Of a stretch of DNA of 64,000 nucleotides, positions 34,529 through 43,503 are shown piece by piece. The stretch spans positions 62,001 through 126,000 of the forward strand of contig BOKF01000016.1 in assembly GCA_016860845.1 (NCBI GenBank), written 5' to 3'. Every line of letters begins with the position of its first letter. The first letter of the stretch is position 1. The position numbers were made by a program, and so were the translations under genes. A model generated the notes under the pieces. It did not search any database. It was not told the DNA's origin and saw only the letters and a list, made by a program, of their open reading frames with translations. This DNA comes from Chloroflexota bacterium. Lineage in GTDB: Bacteria; Chloroflexota; Anaerolineae; 4572-78; J111.

Positions 34529-34969
34529 TCAATCCTTTTTGTGAAAGAAATCACGTTTCCGGCCAAGGATGAGGACCAGGAGCAAAATCACCGTTTCTCC
34601 CAGCAGTTGGATCGGCTCAAACTTGAGGCGGCCCTTTTTGAAAGGATACTTTTTGAGGGGAAAAAACCAGGGCACCATCCTGCCGCTGTCGGCCAGGAGG
34701 TGGCCGAGGTAGCCGCAGAACCAGGCCCAGCCACCGGCCGGGCCAAAAATAAGGCCGGCCAGCAGCGAAAGTCCCACCATGCTGAACAGGTTGTGGGCAA
34801 AGTGCCGCCCGTTGGGCATGGCGTGGAAGACATAGCCGATCGTTTTATCCACCCCGTCGGGGAAAAGGCTGGCGACGAACAGCAGGATCAGGAGCCGCCG
34901 CGGCCCGCGCCGGAACAGGGGCAGATGCGACTCGGCTACAGCCACTGCCAGGTGTCCGGGGATTTGCAT
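34529..34969 (-). CDS. Membrane-bound metal-dependent hydrolase-like protein (DUF457/YdjM type)
   Basis: 146 residues with about four membrane spans. It has HLAVAVAESHLPLF at the start, LFPDGVDKT (Asp after Phe-Pro), RHFAHNLFSMV and YLGHLLADS, the spaced His/Asp pattern of YdjM-type proteins. Such proteins probably hydrolyse a membrane substrate or act in lipid metabolism. It starts three bases after the aminotransferase stop and is coupled to it. Confidence 0.75.
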   Translation of the reverse strand: MQIPGHLAVAVAESHLPLFRRGPRRLLILLFVASLFPDGVDKTIGYVFHAMPNGRHFAHNLFSMVGLSLLAGLIFGPAGGWAWFCGYLGHLLADSGRMVPWFFPLKKYPFKKGRLKFEPIQLLGETVILLLVLILGRKRDFFHKKD

Positions 34970-34972
34970 GGC

Positions 34973-35809
34973 TCAGCCGCGCGGCTCGCTCATGACCCGC
35001 CGGTAATGCCGGGCAAAGCGCTCCATCGCCAGGCGCGTCACCGGCCCCACCCGGCCCTCGCTGATGGGGACATTTCCAATCCGCGTGATCGGCATGACAT
35101 GCATGCTGGTGCTGCTAATGAAGAGTTCTTCGTATAATGATAGATCTATCGGCAGCGGCGCTTCGATGACGGCATGATCCGTATCGCTCATGATATGCAT
35201 GATGATGTCGCGGGTGATGCCGGAGAGGATTTCTGCCTCCGGCGGGGTCAGCAGTTGCCCCTGGCGGACGACAAACAGGTTGCTGCGTGAGCCTTCGGTC
35301 AGATAACCGTGATGATGGAGCAGTCCCTCTAAGGCTCCCACCTGGGTGGCCGCTCGCCGGGCCAGGGTGTTGACCAGGGTGTTGAGGCTTTTACAGCGGG
35401 GCAAAGCGCGCTGTCCTTCATAAAGCACAGCGCCGGCGCCGCTTTCGTAAAAAGCGGGGGAATAAGTGGCCAGGGGTTCAGGCTGCATGCCGATGATGGG
35501 CTGACCTCCGGTTTCCACCGGGCCAAGGGCCAGAATTCTCAAATTCCAGGTGGCCTGGAGGTCGAGCTGGCAGAGTAATGCTGCCCAGTGGGCCAGGGTC
35601 GGGACATCCACGCCCAGTTCCAATTCCAGCATGGCCGCCGATTTGTGGAGGCGATGCAGATGTTCTTCCAGGTAAAAGGGGCGGCCCTGGTCCACTTTGA
35701 CCGACTCATACACTCCAAAGCTGGAAAAATACGCCTTGTTAAATAATGAAATTTGAGCCTGCTCCAGCGGCAGCAATTGGCCGTTGACAACAGCATAATC
35801 GAAAATCAT
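34973..35809 (-). CDS. Class IV aminotransferase
   Basis: 278 residues. MIFDYAVVNGQLLPLEQAQ starts the fold; ISLFNKAYFSSFGVYESVKV, LNTLVNTLARRAATQVGALEGLLHH (where lysine would be expected, see note) and YLTEGSRSNLFVVRQGQLLTPP belong to the PLP fold IV family (branched-chain and D-amino acid aminotransferases, aminodeoxychorismate lyase). In family members the catalytic lysine lies in a stretch like LKSLNYLxxxxA; here the segment is RCKSLNTLVNTLARR, with Lys at the expected place. The substrate cannot be told. GAAAGGAC precedes the ATG. Confidence 0.85.
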   Translation of the reverse strand: MIFDYAVVNGQLLPLEQAQISLFNKAYFSSFGVYESVKVDQGRPFYLEEHLHRLHKSAAMLELELGVDVPTLAHWAALLCQLDLQATWNLRILALGPVETGGQPIIGMQPEPLATYSPAFYESGAGAVLYEGQRALPRCKSLNTLVNTLARRAATQVGALEGLLHHHGYLTEGSRSNLFVVRQGQLLTPPEAEILSGITRDIIMHIMSDTDHAVIEAPLPIDLSLYEELFISSTSMHVMPITRIGNVPISEGRVGPVTRLAMERFARHYRRVMSEPRG

Positions 35810-35835
35810 AGAGTCCTTTCTGGAGAAAACGCGAC

Positions 35836-36058
35836 GGGTAATACATCTTGCGTGTTGCGTGTTCCGTTTTATCTATAGATCACCTTCACCATAAGACTCC
35901 TGGGAAATGGGACGCGGATTCGACAGATTTTTCGGATAAAAATGACTTAAATCCGTTCCATCCGTTTAATCCGCGTCTGATCGTGAGCTTCAATGACTCA
36001 AAATCTTATTACGAAAGTTATTCTTATAACTTGCTCGCAGCTACCTACTCCTTACTTC
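35836..36058. repeat. Gene-free stretch filled with short tandem repeats
   Basis: Includes heptamers CTTGCGT-GTTGCGT-GTTCCGT near 35848, a GACGCGGATTCGACAG / AATCCGCGTCTG inverted pair (about 35910-35980), and CTACTCC-TTACTTC heptamers running from about 36040 into the next gene end. Confidence 0.65.
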
Positions 36059-36859
36059 CTACTCCCTACTCCCTCTTCTTTGCCTTAGATAGTCCCTCAA
36101 TAACCAATCCATCAACCCCGGCCAGAGGGCGCTGGCGGTGACAAAGGCACGGTCAAAGAGGGTGATAAAGACATCGCGCTGCTCGCGGCGGATCGTATTT
36201 AAGATGGCCTGGGCGACTCGCGCCGGCGGCACACCCTGGACCCGGCCCCGGCCATGCTGGCTGCTGCCCAGGGAGTTATCGTTAAAACGAGTCACGGTGA
36301 CGCCCGGATAAACCGTGCTGACCCGAATATTATCACCTCTCACTTCGAGGCGGAGACTTTCGGCCAGCTTCTCCAGGGCGGCTTTGCTGGCGGAGTACCC
36401 GCCAATCCCCGGCATGGCCCGCCGGCCCACAATCGAGGAGACATTGATAATCAGCCCGCCTTCCGGGTTGGCTTTAAGGGTGGGTAGGGCCGCCTGAATC
36501 AGGGCCAGCGGCCCAAAGTAATTGACCTCCATCACCCGGCGGGCCTCAGCCTCCTGCAAATCGAGGACGCGGTCGCGCACGCCGATCCCCGCATTATTAA
36601 TCACCACGTCAATTTTGCCAAAAGCTGCGGCAGTCTTACGGGCGAGGTCGGCTGCCTGAGCCGTATCGCCCATATCGGTGGGGAAAGCAGCGGCGGTGTG
36701 TCCGGCCTGGCGCAGCTCGGCGGCGAGCGCTTGGAGGGACTCGCTGGTGCGGGCGGCCAGGGCCAGCGTGCAGCCGGCCTGGGCCAGGGTGTAAGCCGTC
36801 GTCCGGCCTATGCCCTGCGTCGCGCCGGTCAGGATGACAACACGGTTGTGGGGAGTCAT
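36059..36859 (-). CDS. Short-chain dehydrogenase/reductase
   Basis: 266 residues. The nucleotide-binding motif TGATQGIGRTTAYTLA (residues 12-27), NNAGIG near 90, and the catalytic Ser and Tyr in SSIVGRRAMPGIGGYSASKAAL (Tyr-x-x-x-Lys) are all present. It uses NAD(P)H on an unknown substrate. Its last six residues (RRGSRE) come from the heptamer repeat downstream, as the codons and stop fall in that tract. It is followed upstream by a HAD gene on the same strand after a 54-bp gap. Confidence 0.9.
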   Translation of the reverse strand: MTPHNRVVILTGATQGIGRTTAYTLAQAGCTLALAARTSESLQALAAELRQAGHTAAAFPTDMGDTAQAADLARKTAAAFGKIDVVINNAGIGVRDRVLDLQEAEARRVMEVNYFGPLALIQAALPTLKANPEGGLIINVSSIVGRRAMPGIGGYSASKAALEKLAESLRLEVRGDNIRVSTVYPGVTVTRFNDNSLGSSQHGRGRVQGVPPARVAQAILNTIRREQRDVFITLFDRAFVTASALWPGLMDWLLRDYLRQRRGSRE

Positions 36860-36913
36860 AACTGGTTTTCCTGGTCGAATTGTACTCTGATGCAGAGGAG
36901 AGGCAAAAAGCCA

Positions 36914-37648
36914 TCACGCCCTGGCTAAATCCGGCGCCGGACTGGTCAGCAGGGGCAAGCTCAACCCCGTTCCATCCCGGAGATAGACCGCTGCCGGGCG
37001 GCCATTGTTAGCGCCAGCTTGTAGGGTAACAGCGGTGAAGTCAGGGATGGTGTGGAACGCTCCGGCGGTCACCAGCGCCGCCGCCGTCTCGGGCGGGCGC
37101 ACACCGACACAGGCTGTCCCGGCCGTTACCGCCGCCTGAACCCCGCTGACGGCGTCTTCAAAGACGAGGCAGCGCTGCGGGGGGAGCTGCAAACGCTGCG
37201 TTCCTAGCAGATAGCCGTCGGGGTGGGGTTTGCCGCGTTGGATATCGGCGGCGGTCACCAGGGTCTTAAACAGGCCGGCCAACCCTAATTGGCGGATAAC
37301 CAGTTCCACTTTCCAGGGAAAGGCGCTGGTCACCAGTGCGGTCGGCACACCGGCTTGTTTCAACGCCCGCAGGAGCGCGACAGCGCCGGGTATGGCGGTG
37401 TAACTTAAATTAAGTTCATACACTTCCATCCGGTCAAGAATGACCTGTCGCTGCTGCGCGTTAAGCTGTGGAAACAGCGTATCAAAAGTGTGGTTGAGAG
37501 AGCAGCCATAGATGTGCTGCTGAAAATCCGCTTCCGTCAACTGCATCTGCCGCTCGTTAGCCAGGATTTGCCAGAATTCGGTAACAGCGTGATGGGTGTC
37601 AATGATCACCCCATCCATATCAAACAGAATTGCTTCGTAGGACATCAT
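36914..37648 (-). CDS. HAD phosphatase, beta-phosphoglucomutase-like
   Basis: 244 residues. Motif I FDMDGVIID (nucleophile Asp), a cap domain with HHAVTEFWQILAN, motif II near ALVTSAFPWKVE, motif III with KPHPDGY and motif IV VFEDAVSGVQAAVTAGT. These are type I HAD features of the sugar phosphatase and phosphomutase group. The ATG directly follows the stop of the MFS gene (TAAATGATG), so the two are coupled. A role with the sugar transporters is likely. Confidence 0.85.
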   Translation of the reverse strand: MMSYEAILFDMDGVIIDTHHAVTEFWQILANERQMQLTEADFQQHIYGCSLNHTFDTLFPQLNAQQRQVILDRMEVYELNLSYTAIPGAVALLRALKQAGVPTALVTSAFPWKVELVIRQLGLAGLFKTLVTAADIQRGKPHPDGYLLGTQRLQLPPQRCLVFEDAVSGVQAAVTAGTACVGVRPPETAAALVTAGAFHTIPDFTAVTLQAGANNGRPAAVYLRDGTGLSLPLLTSPAPDLARA

Positions 37649-38851
37649 TTATGACTCCTCTACCTTGATAACAGCGCGGGTTGAATGGGAAATGAGCACC
37701 AGCAGGACGCCCAGAGCCAGGACGAGGTCAACCCAAAGGACCATCATCACCACCTGCGGGCCAACCCCCTCGAAAAATTGGCCGATCAGCCAGGGCAAAA
37801 CCATGCCCCCGGCGCTGGCCCCGACGAAGAACCAGCCGGTCACCTGGCCGGTAACGGTCATGCGGCGCTCGGCCAGGGAGATGGTGGTGGGAAAAATGGA
37901 AGCCATGGACAGGCCCACGCCCAGCGTGCCCAGCCAAACGACCCCTAACGAGCCGGGCCAGAGCAACACGAGGCCGACGCTGACCACGCAGCCAATCAGG
38001 TCGGCCAGCAGCATATAGCGCGGCCTGACGCGGGCAGCAATCGGGATGGCCAGCAGCCGCCCAATGGTCAACGCGCCCCAAAAACCCGAGGTCAGGTAGG
38101 CGGCGACGGCTTCGCTGGCCACGTTTAGCTCGACGGCGTAGGTAAAGATCCAGCCGCCAAAGGCAACTTCGGCCCCGACGTACAAAAAGAAGAACACGAC
38201 AATCAAGGCGACCAGACGGTGATTGACCTGTCCCGCCGGTCCGCCTTTAGCCACTTTTTGGGCAGCCGGACTGGGCAGGCGGAGCAGCCACAAGGCCACC
38301 GGGGCAACCAGCAGGGCCAGCGCCCAATACGCCCAGGTAATGTCGCCGCTCAACAGCACCGTCTGAGCGACGATCAGCGGGGTCAGAAATGCGCCAATCC
38401 CAAAGAAAAAGTGCAAGCCGTTCATATACGACCCCACCAGGTGGCGATGGACCCAGACTAACAGCGTATTACCGCCGACATCCAGCGCGCCTTCGACCAC
38501 GCCTAACAGCAGCAAAACAGCGGTCAGCAGCCACAACAGCGATAGGGTTGGAATTAAGATCAAGGCCAGGGCCATGCCGAGCAGCATGACGGCCATCACC
38601 GGGTGACCCGCTTTGCTGTCGTAGAGGCGGCCGCCAAAAAAGGAACCAATTAAATAGCCCAGGGAGCGCGCGGTGAACAAGAAACTGATTTCACGCAGGT
38701 GAGTGCGGGTATTTTCGGCCAGGTCGGGCAGGGTCGGCCCGAGGGTCGCGCTGGTCAGCCCCAGGGCGACAAAAGCCAGGTAGTAGGCGGCTGTTTTGGA
38801 CATGCGCGCGGTGTCCAGGCCGGTCGATTCTTGGGAAAAGGTTGTGCCCAT
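37649..38851 (-). CDS. MFS transporter
   Basis: 400 residues with 12 predicted membrane spans. GSFFGGRLYDSKAGH after span 2 is the MFS motif between helices 2 and 3. The protein resembles the fucose/sugar permease or FHS-like branch (YMNGLHFFFGIGAFLTPLIV; LSMASIFPTTISLAE). GAGGAG lies about 12 bases before the ATG at 38851; an internal Met at residue 17 is the alternative. Its stop abuts the HAD gene. A paralogous MFS gene follows upstream. Confidence 0.85.
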   Translation of the reverse strand: MGTTFSQESTGLDTARMSKTAAYYLAFVALGLTSATLGPTLPDLAENTRTHLREISFLFTARSLGYLIGSFFGGRLYDSKAGHPVMAVMLLGMALALILIPTLSLLWLLTAVLLLLGVVEGALDVGGNTLLVWVHRHLVGSYMNGLHFFFGIGAFLTPLIVAQTVLLSGDITWAYWALALLVAPVALWLLRLPSPAAQKVAKGGPAGQVNHRLVALIVVFFFLYVGAEVAFGGWIFTYAVELNVASEAVAAYLTSGFWGALTIGRLLAIPIAARVRPRYMLLADLIGCVVSVGLVLLWPGSLGVVWLGTLGVGLSMASIFPTTISLAERRMTVTGQVTGWFFVGASAGGMVLPWLIGQFFEGVGPQVVMMVLWVDLVLALGVLLVLISHSTRAVIKVEES

Positions 38852-38873
38852 AAGTTAAATTACTCCTCGAATT

Positions 38874-38945
38874 ATCCACAGATGACACAGACTTCGCAGA
38901 TAATAAAGAAAAAAATCTGTACAATCTGCGAAATCTGCGGATTTT
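38874..38945. repeat. Nonamer-based inverted repeat between MFS genes
   Basis: Nine-nt units (CACAGATGA, CACAGACTT, CGCAGATAA) face complementary units (ATCTGTACA, ATCTGCGAA, ATCTGCGGA) across an A-rich spacer. It matches the layout of the repeat at 31030-31110. Confidence 0.7.
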
Positions 38946-38992
38946 CATTGCTGGGTGTGAACCGCAACCGCAGGTCCCTGACGACATGAAAA

Positions 38993-40228
38993 CTATTCTG
39001 ACGTGAGCAGCGTAACTTCGGCCAGCGTTTCGCGGCGGCGGGCGGCCAACCGGTTGGCCAAAAAGGTGACGCCGGCGGCGATAGCGGCCAGCACAGCGAC
39101 GATGCCGTAAGCATTTTGGATACCCACCTGGTCGGCGACCCAGCCCAGGGCCAGCGGGGCAATCAGGATGGCTAATCCCCCACCCATCGAGGCCCGGGCG
39201 CTGGCGGTATCGGTCTGGGCCGGAACTACGCCCAGGGCCACCGCGAGGGTTAAGGGAAAGAGATTGGCTACGCCCAGCCCGGCGATGAATAACCCGGCGA
39301 GGTTGAGCGGGGCCAGGCGGGCCAGCCAGAAGAAGGGAAAACCGGCCAACGTAATCCCAGCGGCGATGAGCAGGAGCGTGGGGCTAGGCACCAGACGGCT
39401 CAAGCGGCTGCCCACAAAGCGTCCGACGACCATAGCTACAAAAAAGACGCTCATCATTGTCGCCGCGTTGACCTGGCTCAACCCGATAACCTTTTCCAGA
39501 AAGTCAGCACCCCAAAAAATGAGACACCATTCAATAGATACACCCAGGTAAATAACCAGCCAGTAAGCCCAATAAAGCAGTGGCAAGGGTGGGGCGGCGG
39601 CCCGGACGCGAGTCGTTGCTGGTTTGGCGGCGGGCAAAAGTTCGCCATGGAAGCGCAGCGCCAGCCAGGCAAAGACCAGAACGGCCAGTACCATCGCCCC
39701 CCGCCAGCCAAGCCCCCAGCGCTCAAAGCTGCCCACTGCCACCGGGGCCAGCATGGCGGCAAAAGCGGAGCCAACATTGGACTCGGTTAAGGGAATCACC
39801 CGCTGCTCGCCGTGCCGGTCAGAGAGAGTGGTTTGGATCAGGATCAGGAGCAGCGAGCCCAGGTAGCCCATGCCAAAAATGCTGGCAATGGTCAAGGCGG
39901 CCTGGTGGCTAAGAGTCAAGCCCAGCGCGCCGAGGGCCATACCCAGGCCGCCGCCCCAAAAGATGGCCCAGCGGCCCCAGCGTTGGGCCAGGCGGTCGGT
40001 GGTCAGGCCGGCCCCAATCATGCCCAGGGCAAAGGCGCTGAGATGCAGACCGGCTACGGTATAATTCAGGGCAAGTTCGCTGCGCAGAAAGGGCATCAGC
40101 GGGCCGAGCGCGGCCTGGGTATAGGCGTAGTAGGCCAACAGGAAATAGGCCATCCAGGTCAGGCGATCACGGACAAAAGGGGTGGGTACAGATGCCATGG
40201 TCTGAGTAAGTAAACCAACTTTTTTCAT
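38993..40228 (-). CDS. MFS transporter, second copy
   Basis: About 411 residues from the ATG at 40228; a GTG at 40267 lies inside the palindromic operator candidate and is unlikely, and an ATG at 40198 is another choice. Twelve predicted spans. MIGAGLTTDRLAQRWGRWA is the motif after span 2, and FVGSRLSRLVPSP occurs after span 8. Some segments match MFS sugar permeases. It is divergent from the DeoR regulator and has a 30-bp palindrome just before its start, so control by that regulator is likely. Confidence 0.85.
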   Translation of the reverse strand: MKKVGLLTQTMASVPTPFVRDRLTWMAYFLLAYYAYTQAALGPLMPFLRSELALNYTVAGLHLSAFALGMIGAGLTTDRLAQRWGRWAIFWGGGLGMALGALGLTLSHQAALTIASIFGMGYLGSLLLILIQTTLSDRHGEQRVIPLTESNVGSAFAAMLAPVAVGSFERWGLGWRGAMVLAVLVFAWLALRFHGELLPAAKPATTRVRAAAPPLPLLYWAYWLVIYLGVSIEWCLIFWGADFLEKVIGLSQVNAATMMSVFFVAMVVGRFVGSRLSRLVPSPTLLLIAAGITLAGFPFFWLARLAPLNLAGLFIAGLGVANLFPLTLAVALGVVPAQTDTASARASMGGGLAILIAPLALGWVADQVGIQNAYGIVAVLAAIAAGVTFLANRLAARRRETLAEVTLLTSE

Positions 40229-40234
40229 AAGTAA

Positions 40235-40264
40235 AGGAGTGCAAAAGTGCACTTTTGCACTCCT
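40235..40264. promoter_or_regulatory. Perfect 30-bp palindrome, DeoR operator candidate
   Basis: Arms of 15 bases each (AGGAGTGCAAAAGTG and its complement) with no spacer. It lies six bases before the MFS start and between two divergent genes. It suits a dimeric or tetrameric repressor such as the DeoR-type protein next door. A smaller site CGATTAT-6-ATAATCG lies at 40319-40338. Confidence 0.6.
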
Positions 40265-40278
40265 CAATCGTAATTAAG

Positions 40279-40306
40279 TTGACAACCAGCAAAATACTGC
40301 TATAAA
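40279..40306 (+). promoter_or_regulatory. Promoter for the DeoR regulator
   Basis: TTGACA (40279-40284) and TATAAA (40301-40306) are spaced 16 bp. Transcription would begin near 40313, ahead of the smaller inverted repeat at 40319-40338, which could therefore serve for autoregulation. Confidence 0.55.
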
Positions 40307-40411
40307 TTTGCATTATCCCGATTATAACCGCATAATCGTGCAGTGTCAAGCCATTATTTGACCCAAAAAACAAGTAAAAAAATGCACAAACACGTAGAAG
40401 AACGCAATCTA

Positions 40412-41167
40412 ATGTTAACCGCCGAACGGCAGCAGTACATCCTGGCCACCCTGCACCGGGAAGGCAAAGTGGTCGCCTCGGAACTTAGCGCGGCCCTGGA
40501 TGTCTCGGAAGATACCATCCGGCGTGACTTGCGCAAGCTGGCCGAGGCGGGCCTGCTCCAGCGTGTCCACGGGGGGGCATTGCCCAGTTCGCCGGCAACG
40601 GCCAGCTATGTAGTCAGGCAAACACAGGCGGCATCGGCCAAAGCAGCGATTGCCCGCGCGGCTGTCCAACTGGTCCAGGACGGGCAGGTAATCATCCTGG
40701 ACGGAGGGACGACCACGCTGCAAGTGGCGCAGCATTTGCCGGCTGACTTACGGGCGACGGTTGTCACCAACAGCCCGCCGATTGCGCTGGCCCTGGCCAC
40801 GCATCCCACGATTGAGGTCATTGTGATTGGGGGACGGCTTTATAAGACCTCTCCGGCGACGATAGGCGCGGCGGCTTTGGAAACCATACGTATGACCCGC
40901 GCTGACCTGTGCATGTTGGGCATTTGCAGCCTGCATCCTGAGGTGGGTATTACCGTGCCGGATTTGGAAGAGGCTTACGTGAAGCGAGCCATCATTGCCA
41001 GCGCGGCCGAGGTGGTGGCCCTGGCTTCGATGGAGAAATTGGGCACGGCGGCCACCTACACCGTCGGGCCGCTGACCGATTTAACCCACCTGGTTACGGA
41101 GCCGGGCGTGCCTGATGACCTGCTGGAGCCTTACCACCGCCTGGGTATTACCGTCATCCGTGAATGA
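40412..41167 (+). CDS. DeoR-family sugar-sensing regulator
   Basis: 251 residues from the ATG at 40412 (an ATG at 40382 and a GTG at 40343 are also in frame, without good ribosome sites). It opens LTAERQQYILATLHREG, with a helix-turn-helix VVASELSAALDVSEDTIRRDL typical of DeoR, and LQRVHGGALP at the hinge. The C-terminal sensor domain has ILDGGTTTLQVAQHLP and ATVVTNSPPIALAL. DeoR proteins usually repress sugar genes until a phosphorylated sugar binds. It stands between the MFS genes and the glycosidase, ending two bases before the latter's stop (convergent). Confidence 0.9.
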   Translation: MLTAERQQYILATLHREGKVVASELSAALDVSEDTIRRDLRKLAEAGLLQRVHGGALPSSPATASYVVRQTQAASAKAAIARAAVQLVQDGQVIILDGGTTTLQVAQHLPADLRATVVTNSPPIALALATHPTIEVIVIGGRLYKTSPATIGAAALETIRMTRADLCMLGICSLHPEVGITVPDLEEAYVKRAIIASAAEVVALASMEKLGTAATYTVGPLTDLTHLVTEPGVPDDLLEPYHRLGITVIRE

Positions 41168-41168
41168 G

Positions 41169-43271
41169 TTAGAACCCTTTGGCTCGACGGAGGGCGACGA
41201 GCACCATTAAAAGCAGGCTGATGAGGATAGCCAGGCTGGCCCCGATGAAACGGAAAAAGGCATTCCGGTTTTGGCGGGTCTTTTCGCTGATTGGGCTGGC
41301 GCTGGATGATGCAGCAGGACCTTGGGGCTGAGCTTCGGCGGGATTCAAAGCGGGTTCAGCCGTCGCGGCTGGTTCGGCGGGAGAGGCTTCGGCCGGGGAC
41401 GCGCCTTCGATTTCAGGCGGGGAAGGTAAATTGGGGGCATTGCTGGGAGGCGTCGGGCCGGGCGTAGAAGCGGGTTGGTCAGACGGGGCTACTTCGACGC
41501 TGGCCGGTTGGACCAGCGGCTGCCCTTTGACGATTTCGATGCGGTGCTGGCCGCTGGGCACGCTAAAAACGGTGTAAACATCGCGCCCGATACTCTCAGC
41601 CTCAAACTCAACCGGCCGGCCATCCAGGGTTACCGCCCGAATCTGTTCCGAGCGCAGTTTCAAGACCTTGATGACCACCGGATCGGCGGCGTTGGTCCCA
41701 TAATCCAGCCGGGTGACATCCTGGTCCCAGTCATAACTGTAAGCAGCATAGCGGTCGGTGGCGGCCTGGTAGACGCGGATAAAACCGTCATTCAGCCCCA
41801 GCCGGGGCTGCAGGGTTAGCCCCTGGCCGTTCAACTCCACCCCAAAAAAACCCTCGATAATGGCGCTGCCCATCGTTCCGGCGGCGGCGCTGTAATAGTG
41901 GCTGCCCTCGTGGCGGGGGTCGGTGCTGGAGTGCCACTCGATGATATTGCCGGGGTGTTTCTGCCAGTCGTTGGCCACTTGCAGCAGGTGGACCTGACCC
42001 TCCTCGGCAAAGCCGTTCTGAAACTCAGCTTTGATTTGCACGCCGCCCCACCAATCCCACACCCCGCCGTTTTGATAGTTACCGTAGCCCATGCCCAGGT
42101 AATCAAAAAAGAGATTAGGCCATTGGTTGGGATAAAACGGATAGAGCGACAGGCCGGGCTTGTTGACTCCCGCCTGAACTCGCGCCTCTTCCAGGCTGTG
42201 GAAAACAGCCTGGTTCTGCTGAAAATCGGTCAGCCCGGCGTAGACGGCCAGGGCATTGGCGATGCTGACCATGCTCGACTCGTCGAAGGGATGCTCTAGC
42301 GGCGAAATGTGAGCGTGGGTCAGGTAAAAACCTTTATCGGCCTGCCAGAGAACGGCATTGGTTTGCGCTTTCAGGGCCTCGGCTTTGCTCTGCCAGGCGT
42401 CGGCCTGCTCGGTGTTGCCAACGGCGGCGTTCATCTTAGCCAATTCGATCAAAGCCAGGTAAGCCAGGGCCTGGTCGTAGATCGAGGCGGTCAGGTGATC
42501 CTGGGCTGGGTTGTAGTCGGTATAGCCAGGGCCTTTCTCAAATTTGACATCGCCCCAGTCGGTGGTGTGGCCGCGCCAGAGGAGCTGCAGGTTTTTATCC
42601 AAGCGGTGGGTAAAGACCCAATCCGCGGCCCGGTTGAGCCGCTCGATGATGGGCAGGCCGTTGATCTCGCTTTCCAGCCAGGCCGTATCATAGGCCATGT
42701 TGTAGTAAAGGTAAGCGGCGTGGATGAGGCTGGTCTCTTCGTCGGTGGTGATGGTTTGCTTGTTGCTGCGGCCTTGTGGCGTGATGATGCCGCCAATCGC
42801 CCCGGCGCCGGCCACCACGCCGAAATCGCCATCCAAACTGACCGTACTGGCGGTGTACTGCCGGCGCAGGTAGGCTTCAACCGGCTCGCGCAAATATTCG
42901 TCGGGGTAGTAATATTGGGCCGTTTCCATGCCCCAGGCGATGTCGCGGGCATACATTTCGGCGTAAACTTTGCCGGGGCGGAAGCCGTGGATGACCTCCG
43001 CGCCGATTTCAAAAATGGCTGCGCCATGAGAAAAATTGTGAGGAATGTAACCGGAGGTTTCGCTCAGGTCGGGCAGGCCGGGCAAGATCCAGGTGGTTTC
43101 GGTGTTGTAAGCTAGGTCGGTGGGTAGGGAGCGGTTGGCGTAGATGGGTGGGACGGGGGTAGAAGTCAGGCTGAGGAGAAACAACAGGCAGAGAGTGGTT
43201 AGAGCGAGGAGGCGAGGAGGCGAGGAGGCGAGGATGGAAAAATCAGTTTTGGATTTTGTGCGACTTTTCAT
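41169..43271 (-). CDS. Exported six-hairpin glycosidase-like protein
   Basis: About 700 residues from the ATG at 43271 (AAGG nine bases before it). Signal segment near 15-45, then an (alpha/alpha)6 barrel: YAEMYARDIAWGMETAQYYY near 130, WVFTHRLDKNLQLLWRGHTTDWGD near 230, and SLYPFYPNQWPNLFFDYLGMGY, WDWWGGVQIKAEFQ near 395-430. A beta domain, a Pro/Ala linker and a C-terminal membrane helix follow. The fold fits the GH15/37/63-like families; acidic residues in the RDIAWG and DWGD motifs are candidates for catalysis. Part of the signal segment is coded by an 8-nt repeat (GAGGAGGC units). Substrate unknown. Confidence 0.75.
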   Translation of the reverse strand: MKSRTKSKTDFSILASSPPRLLALTTLCLLFLLSLTSTPVPPIYANRSLPTDLAYNTETTWILPGLPDLSETSGYIPHNFSHGAAIFEIGAEVIHGFRPGKVYAEMYARDIAWGMETAQYYYPDEYLREPVEAYLRRQYTASTVSLDGDFGVVAGAGAIGGIITPQGRSNKQTITTDEETSLIHAAYLYYNMAYDTAWLESEINGLPIIERLNRAADWVFTHRLDKNLQLLWRGHTTDWGDVKFEKGPGYTDYNPAQDHLTASIYDQALAYLALIELAKMNAAVGNTEQADAWQSKAEALKAQTNAVLWQADKGFYLTHAHISPLEHPFDESSMVSIANALAVYAGLTDFQQNQAVFHSLEEARVQAGVNKPGLSLYPFYPNQWPNLFFDYLGMGYGNYQNGGVWDWWGGVQIKAEFQNGFAEEGQVHLLQVANDWQKHPGNIIEWHSSTDPRHEGSHYYSAAAGTMGSAIIEGFFGVELNGQGLTLQPRLGLNDGFIRVYQAATDRYAAYSYDWDQDVTRLDYGTNAADPVVIKVLKLRSEQIRAVTLDGRPVEFEAESIGRDVYTVFSVPSGQHRIEIVKGQPLVQPASVEVAPSDQPASTPGPTPPSNAPNLPSPPEIEGASPAEASPAEPAATAEPALNPAEAQPQGPAASSSASPISEKTRQNRNAFFRFIGASLAILISLLLMVLVALRRAKGF
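43205..43236. repeat. 8-nt tandem repeat in the glycosidase signal region
   Basis: Four units of GAGGAGGC-type sequence. On the minus strand they encode Ser-Ile-Leu-Ala-Ser-Ser-Pro-Pro-Arg, just before the hydrophobic signal core. Confidence 0.7.
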
Positions 43272-43503
43272 TGACTGCGCCTTGATGGGTGAGTCAAACT
43301 GAATGAACATAAGTAGTATACATAAGAACTGAAAAGTGCGCAAAGAAGCGAGGGCCTACTATATGTGGGGGAAGAGAAGAGTTATCACCTAAATATGGGG
43401 GATGAAAGCGCCCGACTCAGATACGGGCCTTTAGTTGGAGCGACACAACCTACTGATGGGTCGAAAATATTCCAATCATGGCAAAGCTTACTGTCCTATT
43501 CAG

